From positions 69,523,944-69,587,943 of the forward strand of contig OX104113.1 of NCBI GenBank assembly GCA_944474755.1: DNA of 64,000 nt. Direction: 5' to 3'. This DNA is from Limnoperna fortunei (lineage: Eukaryota; Mollusca; Bivalvia; Mytilida; Modiolidae). A program made the position numbers and the translations under genes. Below, in pieces: positions 27,901 through 39,900 of this stretch. The notes beneath the pieces are model-generated. The model worked only from the letters and a program-made list of their open reading frames with translations. It was not told the origin of the DNA and did not search any database. Position 1 is the first letter of the stretch; every line of letters starts with the position of its first letter.

Positions 27901-30900
27901 ACAAATGGAAAAACACTGAACCTATTGAATGCGCTAAAGATAAGGAGTTTTATTGTCACATTGAGAATCAAAAGTGTATTTTAAAGAGATCACATAATTA
28001 CTACTTTCAAGTACAAGGCCAGCTTGCCATTTCAGGTTATAAATGGTGCGATTTTGTTGTGTGGACTTTGAAGGGTATATCAATTGAAAGAATTTTCTTA
28101 GATGAGGACTGCTGGCATAGTACCAAAAACAAACTTGGGGACTTTTATTTAAATTTGTTTATGCCTGAACTGTTCTCTCAGAGAATCAAACGTGGGAAGA
28201 CTTTTTAACTGATAGAGGAGGAATGATTACTACCATTGATATCATCTTTTTGATATACATAACATAAACATTTGTAGTTTATACACATGTAGAATGCTCT
28301 TAGCTAAATTAGTTTCCGGTTGCCTTTGTTTATTTTTTTTTTGCTCTCTCATTTTTGTCCTAAACATGTAAAGTTTCAATAAAATCCATCAAGCAGTGTA
28401 GAAGTAGATGTGCTTATAATGGAAAAGGGAGGTTTGGCACCATAAAACCTGTTTTAATCTACCATTTCTTTTGAAATGCCTGTACCAAGTCAGGACCCAT
28501 TGCATTCTGCAGTATCTCTCGTGTTTCTTGCATTGTTTTGTCTTTTCTTCTAGGATATACGAGATTAATAATCCCAGTTGGGAAGGTTTGTTGTGACCTT
28601 AATTTGCTAGCTACAATGTATATATGTGGACAGACAAGACAGGTTCTATAGAACCCCAAAAATTTGTTTGTGGGGGCCCGGGTTAACTCCATGTTGAAAG
28701 CATCACTGTGACTTTCGGATGAAGAAGAGCAATAAAAGCGTTGTTCCTTTGCTTTAATTCAATATTTATAATGTCATTTTGTGTCATGCATTAATATACT
28801 CCATATATATCCATTCTTTTTGGATTAGTTACCTTCATGTACCTTATTGGTTACTGATAGCACCATTGTTTCTCAACAATTAGTGGTAAAAAAAGTGAAA
28901 AAAAGGTAAATGCCTTTCCTATTTTTTTCAGATATGAAACACAGAAACACACATACATTTTATTTGGCATTTTTTCATATTTTGTTGTGTATTTTGAAAC
29001 TTTTTAGGTTAGAGCAAGCCAGTCTGACTCTGAAGAGTCTTAATATACCTAAGTCAGGTGCAGTTTAAATTCGCAGAAATTTTTGTAGATAAATAGGAAT
29101 TCAAGTCCAGTTTTACATTTATTTGTACATGTAAATCATGTAAATTGATAACAATTGATGCTTTTTAAACACATCCCCCATAAAAAGATATTCAAATTGA
29201 AGTTTCATTCATATACATGTAGCCCCGTGCGGGATCCGGGTGGCTAAAAGAATAGACCGCAGTCGCGCTAGCTTGTCGTAAATGGCGACTAAATAGCGCC
29301 CAGTACCCTGACCGGCGTGTCAGGTCGGTTTGCCTAAAGACCGACTGGGATGTGTGCCCCAGGTGGTTGAATGGGGTACCCCTGGCAAGCTGGGGTTGTC
29401 AGGCCATAATACGGAAAACCTGACCGCAAACCATATTAGTGCACCGTGTTGGGAAAAATGCCACGTTCCTCGCACGTTAAAGAACGCTGCTGTAGTATTC
29501 GCTATCAGTAGGGATTTCGATCCCGCTACAGGAGGCTAAATTGCCCGACCCTATCTATCCTCCCATTTGCCAGTGGCAATCTAAAATCCGTTACCCCTAT
29601 TTTTCCTTGTGTCCCATCCCATTTTCATTCATCATCATTTCATGTTCATTTTATCATCCATTTCATGTTCATCGCCTGAATATAGCTGAAATATTGCTGC
29701 TTGGGCGTTAAACACCATTAATCAATCAATCAATCATATACATGTATGTATATACACTATAGTGGTCAATCATCCAAAACATCCAGAACATCCAAAACTA
29801 AAGGAGGTTGCAAATTAGTCAATCTAACGCATGTTTTCCATATTTTGGATACTTGTGATGACATATTGATTGGAACCACTCCTTGAATGATTCTAAAGTT
29901 TTTTATGCGTTCCATCTGTCTCTCAACATGAATTCTTAAGTTGGCAATAGTTTTTGTTGCTTCTACTTCAGATGGAAGAAATTGTCTCCTTTTTTTGAAA
30001 GGTGGAATTATTAAGTCAATGCCTTTAGGTGTGGTGATGTCTGATATCAGGAAACCCTTGTCAACCATGATTGCATCCCCCTCTTCACACATGTCAACTA
30101 GACCTGACAACATAGTTATCTGCTTGTCACTAGTAGAACCCGAGTATAAGTCTGAGACAAAAGTAACAATACCGGCAGGACTTATTCCAATCAGGGATTT
30201 ATAAGTCATATGAGACTTATAGTCACTGTATAATAATGATTTTAACTTGAGTGAACTAGGTGTTTCTGTTCTGATTTCAGTGCAATCTATGATAACTCTG
30301 CATTTTGGATATTTCCTTCTAAACTGTATTGGCATCGTATAGTCAATGTTTTGTCTCGCTGGCCACTTAACCAAACATTCAAGACTAGAGTCTAAATAGT
30401 CTAACCACTTATTAAATATATGGCTGGCAGTACTGACGGAAATACGGAAACGGTCTGCGAGATCTTCGAGAAGTAAACCTAATCGCAATCTCATTAACAC
30501 CAGGAAAAACTCATCAATTACCCTCAAGCTTCTAGGACGCCCTTGATCACTTTCTTTTTCCATGCCACTTTTTAATTCATCAAATATACAGTTGAATGTT
30601 GCAGCACCAGGAATACCTGTATAAAACATCACTTTATCATCATTTTGGCATATGTCATCAAAGGTTAGAGAAGGTGTGTTAGCTTGAATTCCAATATTCT
30701 GATAATTTACTGATGGGGTCTGAGATGCTGCATTGCTGACAATAGTAATGAGGGTAAAATCAGTCTGAGTTCCAATAGATGATGTTGTAGGTTCAATCTG
30801 TGTTCCAATGGATGATGTGGCAGTTTCTGTCTGTACAGCTCTATTTTGTATCTTAGCAATGACTGGGACAACACCTACATAATCATGGAGCTGAAAGATA

Positions 30901-33900
30901 AAAGTAATATTGATATAAATACAAGAACAGAATGGAATTCCTAGGTCCCCTGTCAAGTTGCAATAATTGTAATCGTCTCTCTTGACAGGTTGTAGAAAAG
31001 TGACAGACCTGAAAACCCTTCCCACCATACGAGACCCCTATCAGAAGCTACATATTTAATTTCGAAAGCCTATGAATAGCAGTAGACTGTAGCTGAGAAA
31101 TTTGTTGCAAATTTTTCCCCATTTTGACTCCTAAAAAATTCAAAAAAAAAGGACGGCAAAGACATCACAGACAACATCATCATAATACCATTATATTTTT
31201 GCTAATTTTTTACGGTAAAAAAAATGACGGATGTATAAAAATATAGTTTCTTAAATTATGTGTCCATGGAATAAATATAAATTCCGTTTGTGAAAATCAT
31301 TTTTATTGACAGGCTATGTTCACATACATGTATAGTCCAGAAAAAAAAATTAAATATATACAATATAATATATATATACAATAAATTCTCACCGAAAGCG
31401 TGTACACCTTCTCCGATCCATCTGGTCTTGGAAAAATTACTGGCAATGGGTGCTGTTGTGATGGTCCTTGCCTTCCGATAAAGTGACGGCCACACAATCT
31501 TGATTGATCCCACTTAGTGTAGACAAACTTAGGTCTCGCGTTTTTGCATCTGGAAATCCATACTCTAGATGCCCGCTTATCAACAGGAAAACGGTGCATA
31601 GACACCTTCTGTCCATCCACAATCTTTCCACAGTAGTTTGAACACACACAACAATATCTTGGGCGCGACGGCATCTTGACAATTTAAAAACTTTCAGAAT
31701 TTGCTATCGATTGGTTTTGTTGTTGCACCTTGAAGAATACCCGGAAGCGGAAAGGAGAAATCGCGGGAAATTTAAATTGTCCTCCTGTCACTGGAGAGTT
31801 CTAATTCAAGGAAAGATAACAACAGTTTTCGGAAAGGACTATAGCAACTTTCTTATATGATAAACATGTATTTTGATGTTATCATTTTACTTCATAGAAG
31901 CAACTATTTGAGAGATTGCGCTCATAGGATGCGGAAGTTTTAGATAATGTTGTTGATTGTACCTATTGTTAATAACCTAGTTGTGAAGTCTGTCCGTTAA
32001 TATTTTTTTATAAAGAATTTACTGCTTTACGGTCATACATGTACATGTAGATAATGGTGTCTTATGTACCATCAGTATATAGGTTATAGCTTATAAAATA
32101 AGCATTACCTTAGATTAACGAAGTACTTATTGTATAGAATGTGCTCATAAGTGCATAATCTTTTTATTTAAACTGGTGGTCTTAGATAACCCAATCTGTG
32201 AACCTAGAAATATACAAAACATAAGATTTTCAGTTAATAGCATATAGATGACTTAACTTAAAAAAAAAAAAAAAAAAAAAAAGGAAGAGTTTTGTCTTTA
32301 TAATTTCAGATTACCAAGTGGTCATGTGGCCTTTGTAATGGGTCGTTCATGAGTGCCCGGAAGGGTGTAATCAAGCGCCATCTACTGGAACAACACAGCG
32401 GTTTTGGGTATAAATGTGACGGATGCACCAAGATATTTGTTAGGGACAACCAGCCACACAAAGGATGCAAATACCCAAATGGTGAATGCTGTATATTGAC
32501 TTTTCGTCTCACTGGTGAAACCGGTGAGACTGTAGACCAACAGTTTGAAGAGTTTCTTGACTCTATGGAGAGTAAGATCAAAGAGCATAAGACCACCCCA
32601 GCAACACCAAGGGTGGCAGCTAAGAGAGCATTGTCAGAGCCTGGGTTCAAGAAACCCAAGGTACCCAGGAGGTCTGCCAGTAGTGTGGCCTCCATGCAGA
32701 TGAGGTCCCCTCTGACTAGGGTTGAACCTCCAGCTACTCCTAGCTTTAAGACCAGCATGGCAAAGCCAGCTGGAAAGGCCACTGGGGTGCATGACACTTC
32801 CCCCAAGCCTACTATGCCATTGACAGAGCAGTACCAGCCAGCTGAGAGTTGCCCACCTGCCTCTGAAGTTTCAGAGACCTCTGATTCACTTACCTGTAGT
32901 GAGCCGGAGGAAGGCCAACTGAGTGTGTCTGAGGTCGGTGACGACCTCAGCATCTCAGTCGGTCCATTGGAAACTTTGGAGGCTGACAGTATGGGTACTC
33001 CCCCTCATAGAGCTGCTTCTGTAAATGACGGAGTCAGAGAGACTGCTCAAACCTCCAGGGTACCCCAGGACAACCCTGCCAATTCCACCAGGCGTGTTGT
33101 GGTAGAGGAGGAAGAGCAGCAGGTATTTAGAGTACCAAACAGTTTAACAACCAGCAGCTTGACAAATGTTAAGCTTGCTGGTTTGATGGATGCCCAACAT
33201 TGCAGAGTTGTTCTTGATGTGGGAGGAACAAGGTTCACCACCTCAAAGGCCACCCTGAGGAGTGATCCAAGTTCATTGTTATCGGCTATGGTGCAACCCG
33301 GGTCAATCATGCATGCCTGGCGCATTGATGAGCATAATTGCCCTATATATTTTTTGGATAGAGATCCAGCTCATTTCCGCCAGATATTAAATTATTTAAG
33401 GTTAGGGTCTAACTGGTGTGTACAAAGTCTACCGAAAGAGCTGAGGTATTTGTACGATTTGAAGGCAGAGGCAGAGTATTTCCAATTAAATGGGCTCAAT
33501 GAACACTTAACCAAGCGAATCCAGCTTCTTAGGGAAACAAATTTTGATGGCTGAATTTGTTTAATTTATAGCCACAAATAATATATTTCACGTATCCTGC
33601 ATTTTTTATGCATCACCTGATTTCATATTTTTCATATGTATTAATACCGTACCCTGAAGTAGATGATCAAGAAGTCGATGAAGAAGATGTCCCGTGAGTC
33701 CCCAGAGAAAGATTCGTCTACCTAAAAAGAATTTAAAAAAAAAAAATTACCAGACGAACTGTCTTTAATATAAGTGTAATAATTAATTGTTGTTATTTAT
33801 ATGAAGTAGGTTAAGAGTTATGTAAATATGTAAATATTCATATAAACATATATATATATATATATATATTTTTTTTTTTTTAAACTGAGGTCTGAGGTAT

Positions 33901-36900
33901 TAGTAATTTCAAATTTTTTAAATTTTGTCAAAAGAGTTTTAATATTCTTTCAGAAAAAGTAAATTTTTGTTCCAAGCAAATAAATCAAATAATTTCAATG
34001 GTGTAAATGTTTAAACGATGTTAAGTAATTTTAATAAATAGTAAATGATTTTTGAATATGGAAAACATTTTTATAGTAAAAATCTGATATTTCATGTATG
34101 CATAGAAATCCTCAGTTTTTATTTTTGTATGTTCTAGTAATATAATATTCTATACTCACATGCATGTTGTCGATGATTGTCGCTCCAATTGGAGACCAAT
34201 TCCTGTAAGGTGGGGGTAGTGTAATGCCACCAACCTATAGTTGTTGTTGTCTAATTTGTTTGTTAATAGAAAATAGTAACTGGACGGTTTCCAGATTTTA
34301 TCTATCATATCAACTTATATTTCATGTAAAAATATGGGTTATTTCATTGTCAAATATGTTAATGTATTGTTATTGATGTTAAAGTGGTCAAATACCCATT
34401 AAACATAATAATCTATTTATAGCCAACTGTCTATGTTTACATTCCCCAAGCACTTGTTAAAAGTACATTTTAGGAATGTGAACCGGAAGCCATAATATGC
34501 AAATTTGTTTATCACCCGTAATTATATGTAATGAGACCTATATGATTGTTTTCGTGATAAGGACTCTTCTTATTTATTTTATTAAAGTAAATTTCATGTC
34601 CTTATTATCACGGTTAAGGTTAATTTATTGTATTTTTAAAGATAGGGGCTCTCGCATGTGCGACAGCCATGCTATCAATTTCGAATGCTATTTTTATCTA
34701 CCAACATTGTTATTTTTACATTTCAGACACAGGCATGTTTTCCATTTATCTGTTTGTAATATTTAATATTGTTGTCAACTTTACTAAATACCTATTGATG
34801 TTATATTTCACGTATTTTCGCAGTATGTCCACTAGCATGTACACGTACATTTTCGTCCAGCTGATTGTTGTGCCCGGAACTCGATTTTCTAATTTTCTGA
34901 TTGGTTTAAAATCAGCTCACGTTTAGCGTCAGTGACGTCACTAGAAAGGCACAACCGTCAAGCTCATAGCCAACGTCGGCAGCTTTTTGTTTTGCAGAAT
35001 AACTTTCGCTATGTCTCAAGCGCAGATTAATTTGAAATCTCAAATCGCGATGGTAATTTTAATTAATTAATATTACTCGATACTTTAATGTTGGATTTAA
35101 TTTGATTTTGATGATTTAGAGCTTTCTTTGTTAAATTATTACCTGTGTCTGCACCCGGTGCAGTTTAATTTTACGGTGTTCATTGCACCCAACTTATTTA
35201 ACCATGTTGAAAATAAAACAAGTGTTTTATTTATTATCCTTTTTGATATAACTAGAAGTTAAGTTAATATTAAGAGTTTTTCTTTTTATAAAGAATCCGT
35301 TTAGACGGTCTCTGCACCAATGTGCACCAGATTGGGTCTTTGCACCAATGTGCACCAGATTCGTTCTTTGCACCGACGTGCACCAGGTGCAATGCACCGA
35401 GCCTTGTGAATTGTTTTTTTTTAGTTAGTGGACAAACAGGGAACAATATCTACTATTTATTCATTTTCATTCATATTCACTGTAGTTTATAAATGTTGAC
35501 TTTGTGTTTGTTATTTCCGTATGTTGATATAAAACACTTAATAAACAGGGTGTAAACTTATTTTCTTGTTCCCTTTTTATTCGGTATACTTTAGTAAGAT
35601 CGGGACTTAGGGGTAGAATCCTAATTCTAATGCAGTTCATGATGTAACGTCAATTCTGATTGGATAACGTGAATAATTTCATGGCATCAATTCCACGATT
35701 GATGCCGTCAGATTTTAACGCAAGCGCAGACGTTATTTCCGGCAAATAAAAAATTCCAATTTTAATCAGTTAATTTAGTTTTTTACTGCCGTAGCATTAG
35801 AATGGAGATAACTGTATTGTATTTGAAGATTTGCCGGCATCAATTGGTGATTTGATGGTCGGAAATATCCGTTTACTGGCTCCGCTTACGCGTCGCCAAT
35901 AAACTCAATTTCCGACCATCAAATCACCAATTGATGCCGGCAAATCTTCAAATACAATACAGTTATCTCCTAAGTAGTATCCCAATACATACATTTGATG
36001 TGCCGTTGTCGCCACATGAGGTGCGCTACGGAATAAAGGTACATGAGGACACCTCACTTAGGATATAACCTCTGTGGTGGCGACGTGACACCGTAAACAT
36101 AATTAACATAATTAATAAACATGTCACTTTATTCAAACCAATCTAAGTAAACAGTTCATTGTATATTCGTCGTACATTCCCTGGGACACAGATTAAGTTT
36201 GTTTGTTTGACAATAAAATTGGTGATATAATTAGTGGTTTTCTTAGATGGAAATCAGTATAAAAGGTGTAAAAAATAAATTGCTTTATTGATCTTTATTT
36301 CAATTAAGAAAGTTACTTTAATATTTGTGTATACATCAGCACTTTACAACGAAAAGGCACAACAGGAAGTACGTTCATTACTGACGGGATTACGCAATTA
36401 AAAATAACAACGATGTTTATTTAATCAATTTTATTTCTATTTAGTGTCATAAACACACAAAATTGTCCTTATCTTTTGAAAACATCAATATCACGATGCG
36501 TCCTGAACATTAGTCGTCATTATCCATGTAAGCAACCGTCCCATAGCAGTTTATCATGTCAGCTTACCCTCATTATAGATTTCTTGAGATCATTATTCGT
36601 TGAATTCTTAATTTCGTGGTTTGTCCCCACCCACGAAAACGACGAAAATTGGTACCCCACGAATAAAAATGAAACCACAGTATGTGATTTGGGAACAGTC
36701 AAACTGTTGGCCCAAGGCGGAGGAGATAGTTTTTTGAACTGTTGCCTGAGGCCATAGGCAATCTTTCTGTGAAGTTTAAGAGATCTGGGTTGAAAGCTGT
36801 ATGAGTAGTTGATTACACAAAATACATAACATATTCTGCAAATACCTGGTACTAAGTTCCAAAATCTGGAAAATTAGGAAAAAAATCCTCAAACACTTCC

Positions 36901-39900
36901 ATGTGCAATCTTTCTATAAAGTTTATGAGATATGGGTTGAAAACTGTAGGAGTAGTTTATTACACAATATAGATACCCTATTTTCTGAGGCAGCCCATCT
37001 GCCTGCCCAACTTCACCATACCAAAACCCAGGTTTGCACTGTGTGCAACCTGTCAAAAAAAAATAATGTGATGGACAAATATAGTCATGTGATGCAAAAA
37101 CTTACAACTGTTATTAAGGTTAAATAACTAGCAGCTTTTTGTCTGAACTGTACAGTAGCTGGATTAGATCTGGGTCCCTCTACTGTTGGATCAGTACCGA
37201 TACTGCTTCCTCTTGTTCTGTAGCCACCAGACTGACTGAAGAAGTCTATATTACCTGACAGGAATGATGACAGCTGTAATTATAATTAACATTCTAATGC
37301 AGTTCATGATGTAACGTCAATTCTGATTGGATAACGTGAATAATTTCATGGCATCAATTTCACGATTGATGCCGTCAGATTTTAACGCAAGCGCTGACGT
37401 TATTTCCAGCAAATAAAAAATCTAATTTTAATCAGTTAATTTAGTTTTTAACTGCTGTAGCATTAGAATGGAGATAACTGTATTGTATTTGAAGATTTGC
37501 CGGCATCAATTGGTGATTTGATGGTCGGAAATATCCGTTTACTGGCTGCGCTTACGCGTCGCCAATAAACTCAATTTCCGACCATCAAATCACCAATTGA
37601 TGCCGGCAAATCTTCAAATACAATACAGTTATCTCCTTATTCACAGATCACCTTATAATTATTCAGACATTTAGTGACTTACAAAAATAAAGTGATTCAA
37701 TTGGAGAGTCATTGAAAAATTGTAATATAGCATTTAAGCATGTTTTATTCTCCACACACTTTAACATTATAATGTGGCCTAACTGTTGCTGAAACACTGT
37801 ACAATATATAAGAAGATATACATCTAATAAAATTTTACACACCAAATTTGTTCCAAATGTTTTTGATAGACTCAGTAGTGACGGTCTGTTCAAATCACAC
37901 AATAATTAGAGAAAAAAACAACAAAAATCATGTACATTTGTTTTTTTTCTAGAATGATTAAGCAATGTTGTTTCAAAATTGAGGCAAACAGGTTAGCTAA
38001 ATCTACATATAGAACAAAGCCCAAACTACTGTAAGACTACCTATAGAATTTGTTTATTTCAGCATACTTAAAGAAGGGAATCATTACTATTGTCAAAGAA
38101 ATAAAGGATCTAACACCAGTGGGAGTGCAAGACTGGAAAATCTCAGACACCAAAGTAAAAAGATTTCTGGTCTCCAACGAGGCTCTGCGGATTAGGAGAC
38201 CAAAAGAAATCTTTTATGTGGGTGTCTGATATTTTCCCCGTCTTGCCCTCCCACTGGAGTTTGATTCTATTTCTCACAAATTTGTTAACAAAAATCCCTT
38301 GCTGTTCTATTGGAAGATGTAAACAAATAGAGTTATCTACCCTGAAAGTAATCTCCAGTGAACATTTGTTGTGTCAACGTGTTTGTTTTGATGTGCACCA
38401 CTATCATATTGTGGCATAAATTGGGTAATGGAAGCTCAGACATGTTGTTTTCATGTTAATATTTTAAAAGGCCTAGTAAACCAACACTTACTCATGGGTT
38501 GAGATAAAGATGTCTCAACTGGCTAGAAATAGGTACCACGTTGTCTCATGAGTGAGAAAAGATACATGTAATCCTACTAATTAACAAAAATTCTCTGTAT
38601 TGACCAATTTAGCTTTTTTTCTGAAGCCCCATAAGTCCATAAGTTTAAATAAAATTAGTCCCATTTAACTGTACAGATTTTTGTAGCCTATTACCTAGTG
38701 TGTAGAATTACCCAAATAAACCTTGATTTTACTCAAACAGTTTACAAATGGCAAGCTTAGAGAGTTAGTTTCACTAAGGGATTTATGGCTTTCACAAGAC
38801 TCTACCTAGACAAATCTACAGGAATACCTGGATAAGTAGATTCCTAATTATTTGGTTACTTTTCTCACCTTACTTGTACAAGTGACTAAGGATATCAATG
38901 AAGACACAACACATTCGTCTGTTGTTTTTAGTTTCTGTGATGCTGTTGGTAGCTGGTGTTCAAGAGACACTTTAGAGTTGAAATGCTTAGAAACATCTGT
39001 AACAACATACAATATAACTAGATATTTTAGTATATGATCAAAGGCTGCATCAGAAGTTTGACACTGTTACAATGATATATTTAGCTGTAAAAAAAATATT
39101 GAATTACCTGGATTATAGGTCTAATTTGAATTTTCTTAGAAAATATATCCATTGTTTAAAAAAACAAACAAATAATATATTGATATCTGCAGTGAATGTA
39201 TGCATTGTTGATATTATACTTTCAAAATAGAAAAAAAATTATTTATGACAAGTTGAATAAACAACTGCAAAATTACAAGAAGAAGGCTAAAGTTAATGAT
39301 ATCAAGTTTCATGACCAATCTGAATTTTATGGTTTCATCAAGTTTTCAAAACATCAATACTGCCATTCAAAACATTGCAAAAGATGAACTACCCCAAATC
39401 TAAAAAGTAGTTTATGCAGTCTTGGTGTCGAGTGTTCAAGACAGTTAACCATCTACTAATGATAGCTGTGTGCTCATCTCAAACATTGACAAGGATTGTC
39501 AGTTTTCCAGCAAAAGGTCAGAGGTTTCACTGGGGATTCTGGTTGTTTACAAAAACAAAAACTGGACACCATGATATAGCTGAAAAATTGCTGAAACTTG
39601 CATAAACCTAATCCAAACAACAAACAAAAATAATAATTTGCATCAACAAGTGAATCTGTGAGGTAATGCTTACTAGTAATATCCCCGCATTCACAAAAAG
39701 TATTCAGTAAACAGGAAGTAGATGACCAAGGAGCATAAAACCGCTATATACTACATGGTACTATAGGATAAGGCAACTTGGAAACTATCAGGCTTATAGT
39801 TGCTTAGAAAACTGCGACAGAAATTTTTGTAACGGACGGACAAATGAAAGAACGAACAAACGAACAAATAAACAAGAGTAAAACAGTAAACTCCCTCTTC

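Larger units (their letters stand above)
24180..31840. mobile_element. Complete ISL2EU-type (IS5-related) DNA transposon nested in the Gypsy element
   Basis: The ends are imperfect inverted repeats: left AGCCCTTTTCGAAAACT (24180 on), right, read in reverse, AGTCCTTTCCGAAAACT (31840 back), extending with a small gap over about 34 bases. The context TAT..ATA allows a 2-bp duplication AT or TA. It carries a SAP-SWIM-YqaJ gene on plus and a THAP-DDE_4 transposase gene on minus, convergent. From knowledge of eukaryotic transposons, a DDE transposase paired with a YqaJ exonuclease is the ISL2EU arrangement. It starts 11 bases after the Gypsy pol stop. Both genes are intron-containing and intact, so it may be autonomous. 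Confidence 0.85.
17262..36090 (+). mobile_element. Complete Ty3/Gypsy LTR retrotransposon (18.8 kb with nested insertions)
   Basis: The two LTRs begin TGTAATGCC and end GTGACA, and the element is flanked by the 4-bp duplication CCGT (17258-17261 and 36091-36094). It contains a PBS, gag, pol in the -1 frame, a third ORF and a polypurine tract. Its own sequence is about 10.8 kb. The rest is a 7.66-kb DNA transposon after pol and a 346-bp MITE in the 3' LTR. Transcription is opposite to the host gene. I count four substitutions between the LTRs over 1522 aligned bases, so the insertion is young. gag, pol and ORF3 have no stops or frameshifts, so the parent element was probably autonomous. Confidence 0.97.
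34220..36090 (+). repeat. 3' LTR (1871 bp, interrupted by a MITE)
   Basis: It aligns with the 5' LTR at a constant offset of 16958 until 35624, where a MITE is inserted, and then continues to GTGACA. Substitutions seen: A17520/G34478, A18280/C35238, A18431/G35389 and T18575/A35533. The MITE is absent from the 5' LTR, so it arrived after integration. Confidence 0.97.
16688..36680. mobile_element. Outer TIR DNA element interrupted by the Gypsy insertion
   Basis: The left end CTGTGGTTTCATTTATTTTC (16688 on) is matched in reverse complement at the right end 36680, sharing a TCGTGGG...TATCAATTTTCGT-like block over about 85 bases. TA dinucleotides flank both sides (16686-16687 and 36681-36682), as for Tc1/mariner-type insertions. 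Removing the Gypsy element and its duplicated CCGT leaves about 1.16 kb without a clear transposase ORF, so it is a non-autonomous element. It was already present in PPP1R21 intron 14 when the LTR element landed in it. Confidence 0.7.

Noticed and set aside
29330..29539. 69-aa plus-strand ORF
   Set aside because: Lies in the GC-rich SINE inside ISL2EU; no protein-like features.
32306..32953. 215-aa minus-strand ORF opposite ORF3
   Set aside because: Shadow of the ORF3 reading frame; composition follows the complementary strand and no motif is present.
33651..33692. Acidic stretch PEVDDQEVDEEDVP downstream of ORF3
   Set aside because: Too short, ends at a stop, and could not be joined to pol or ORF3 by a clear splice site.
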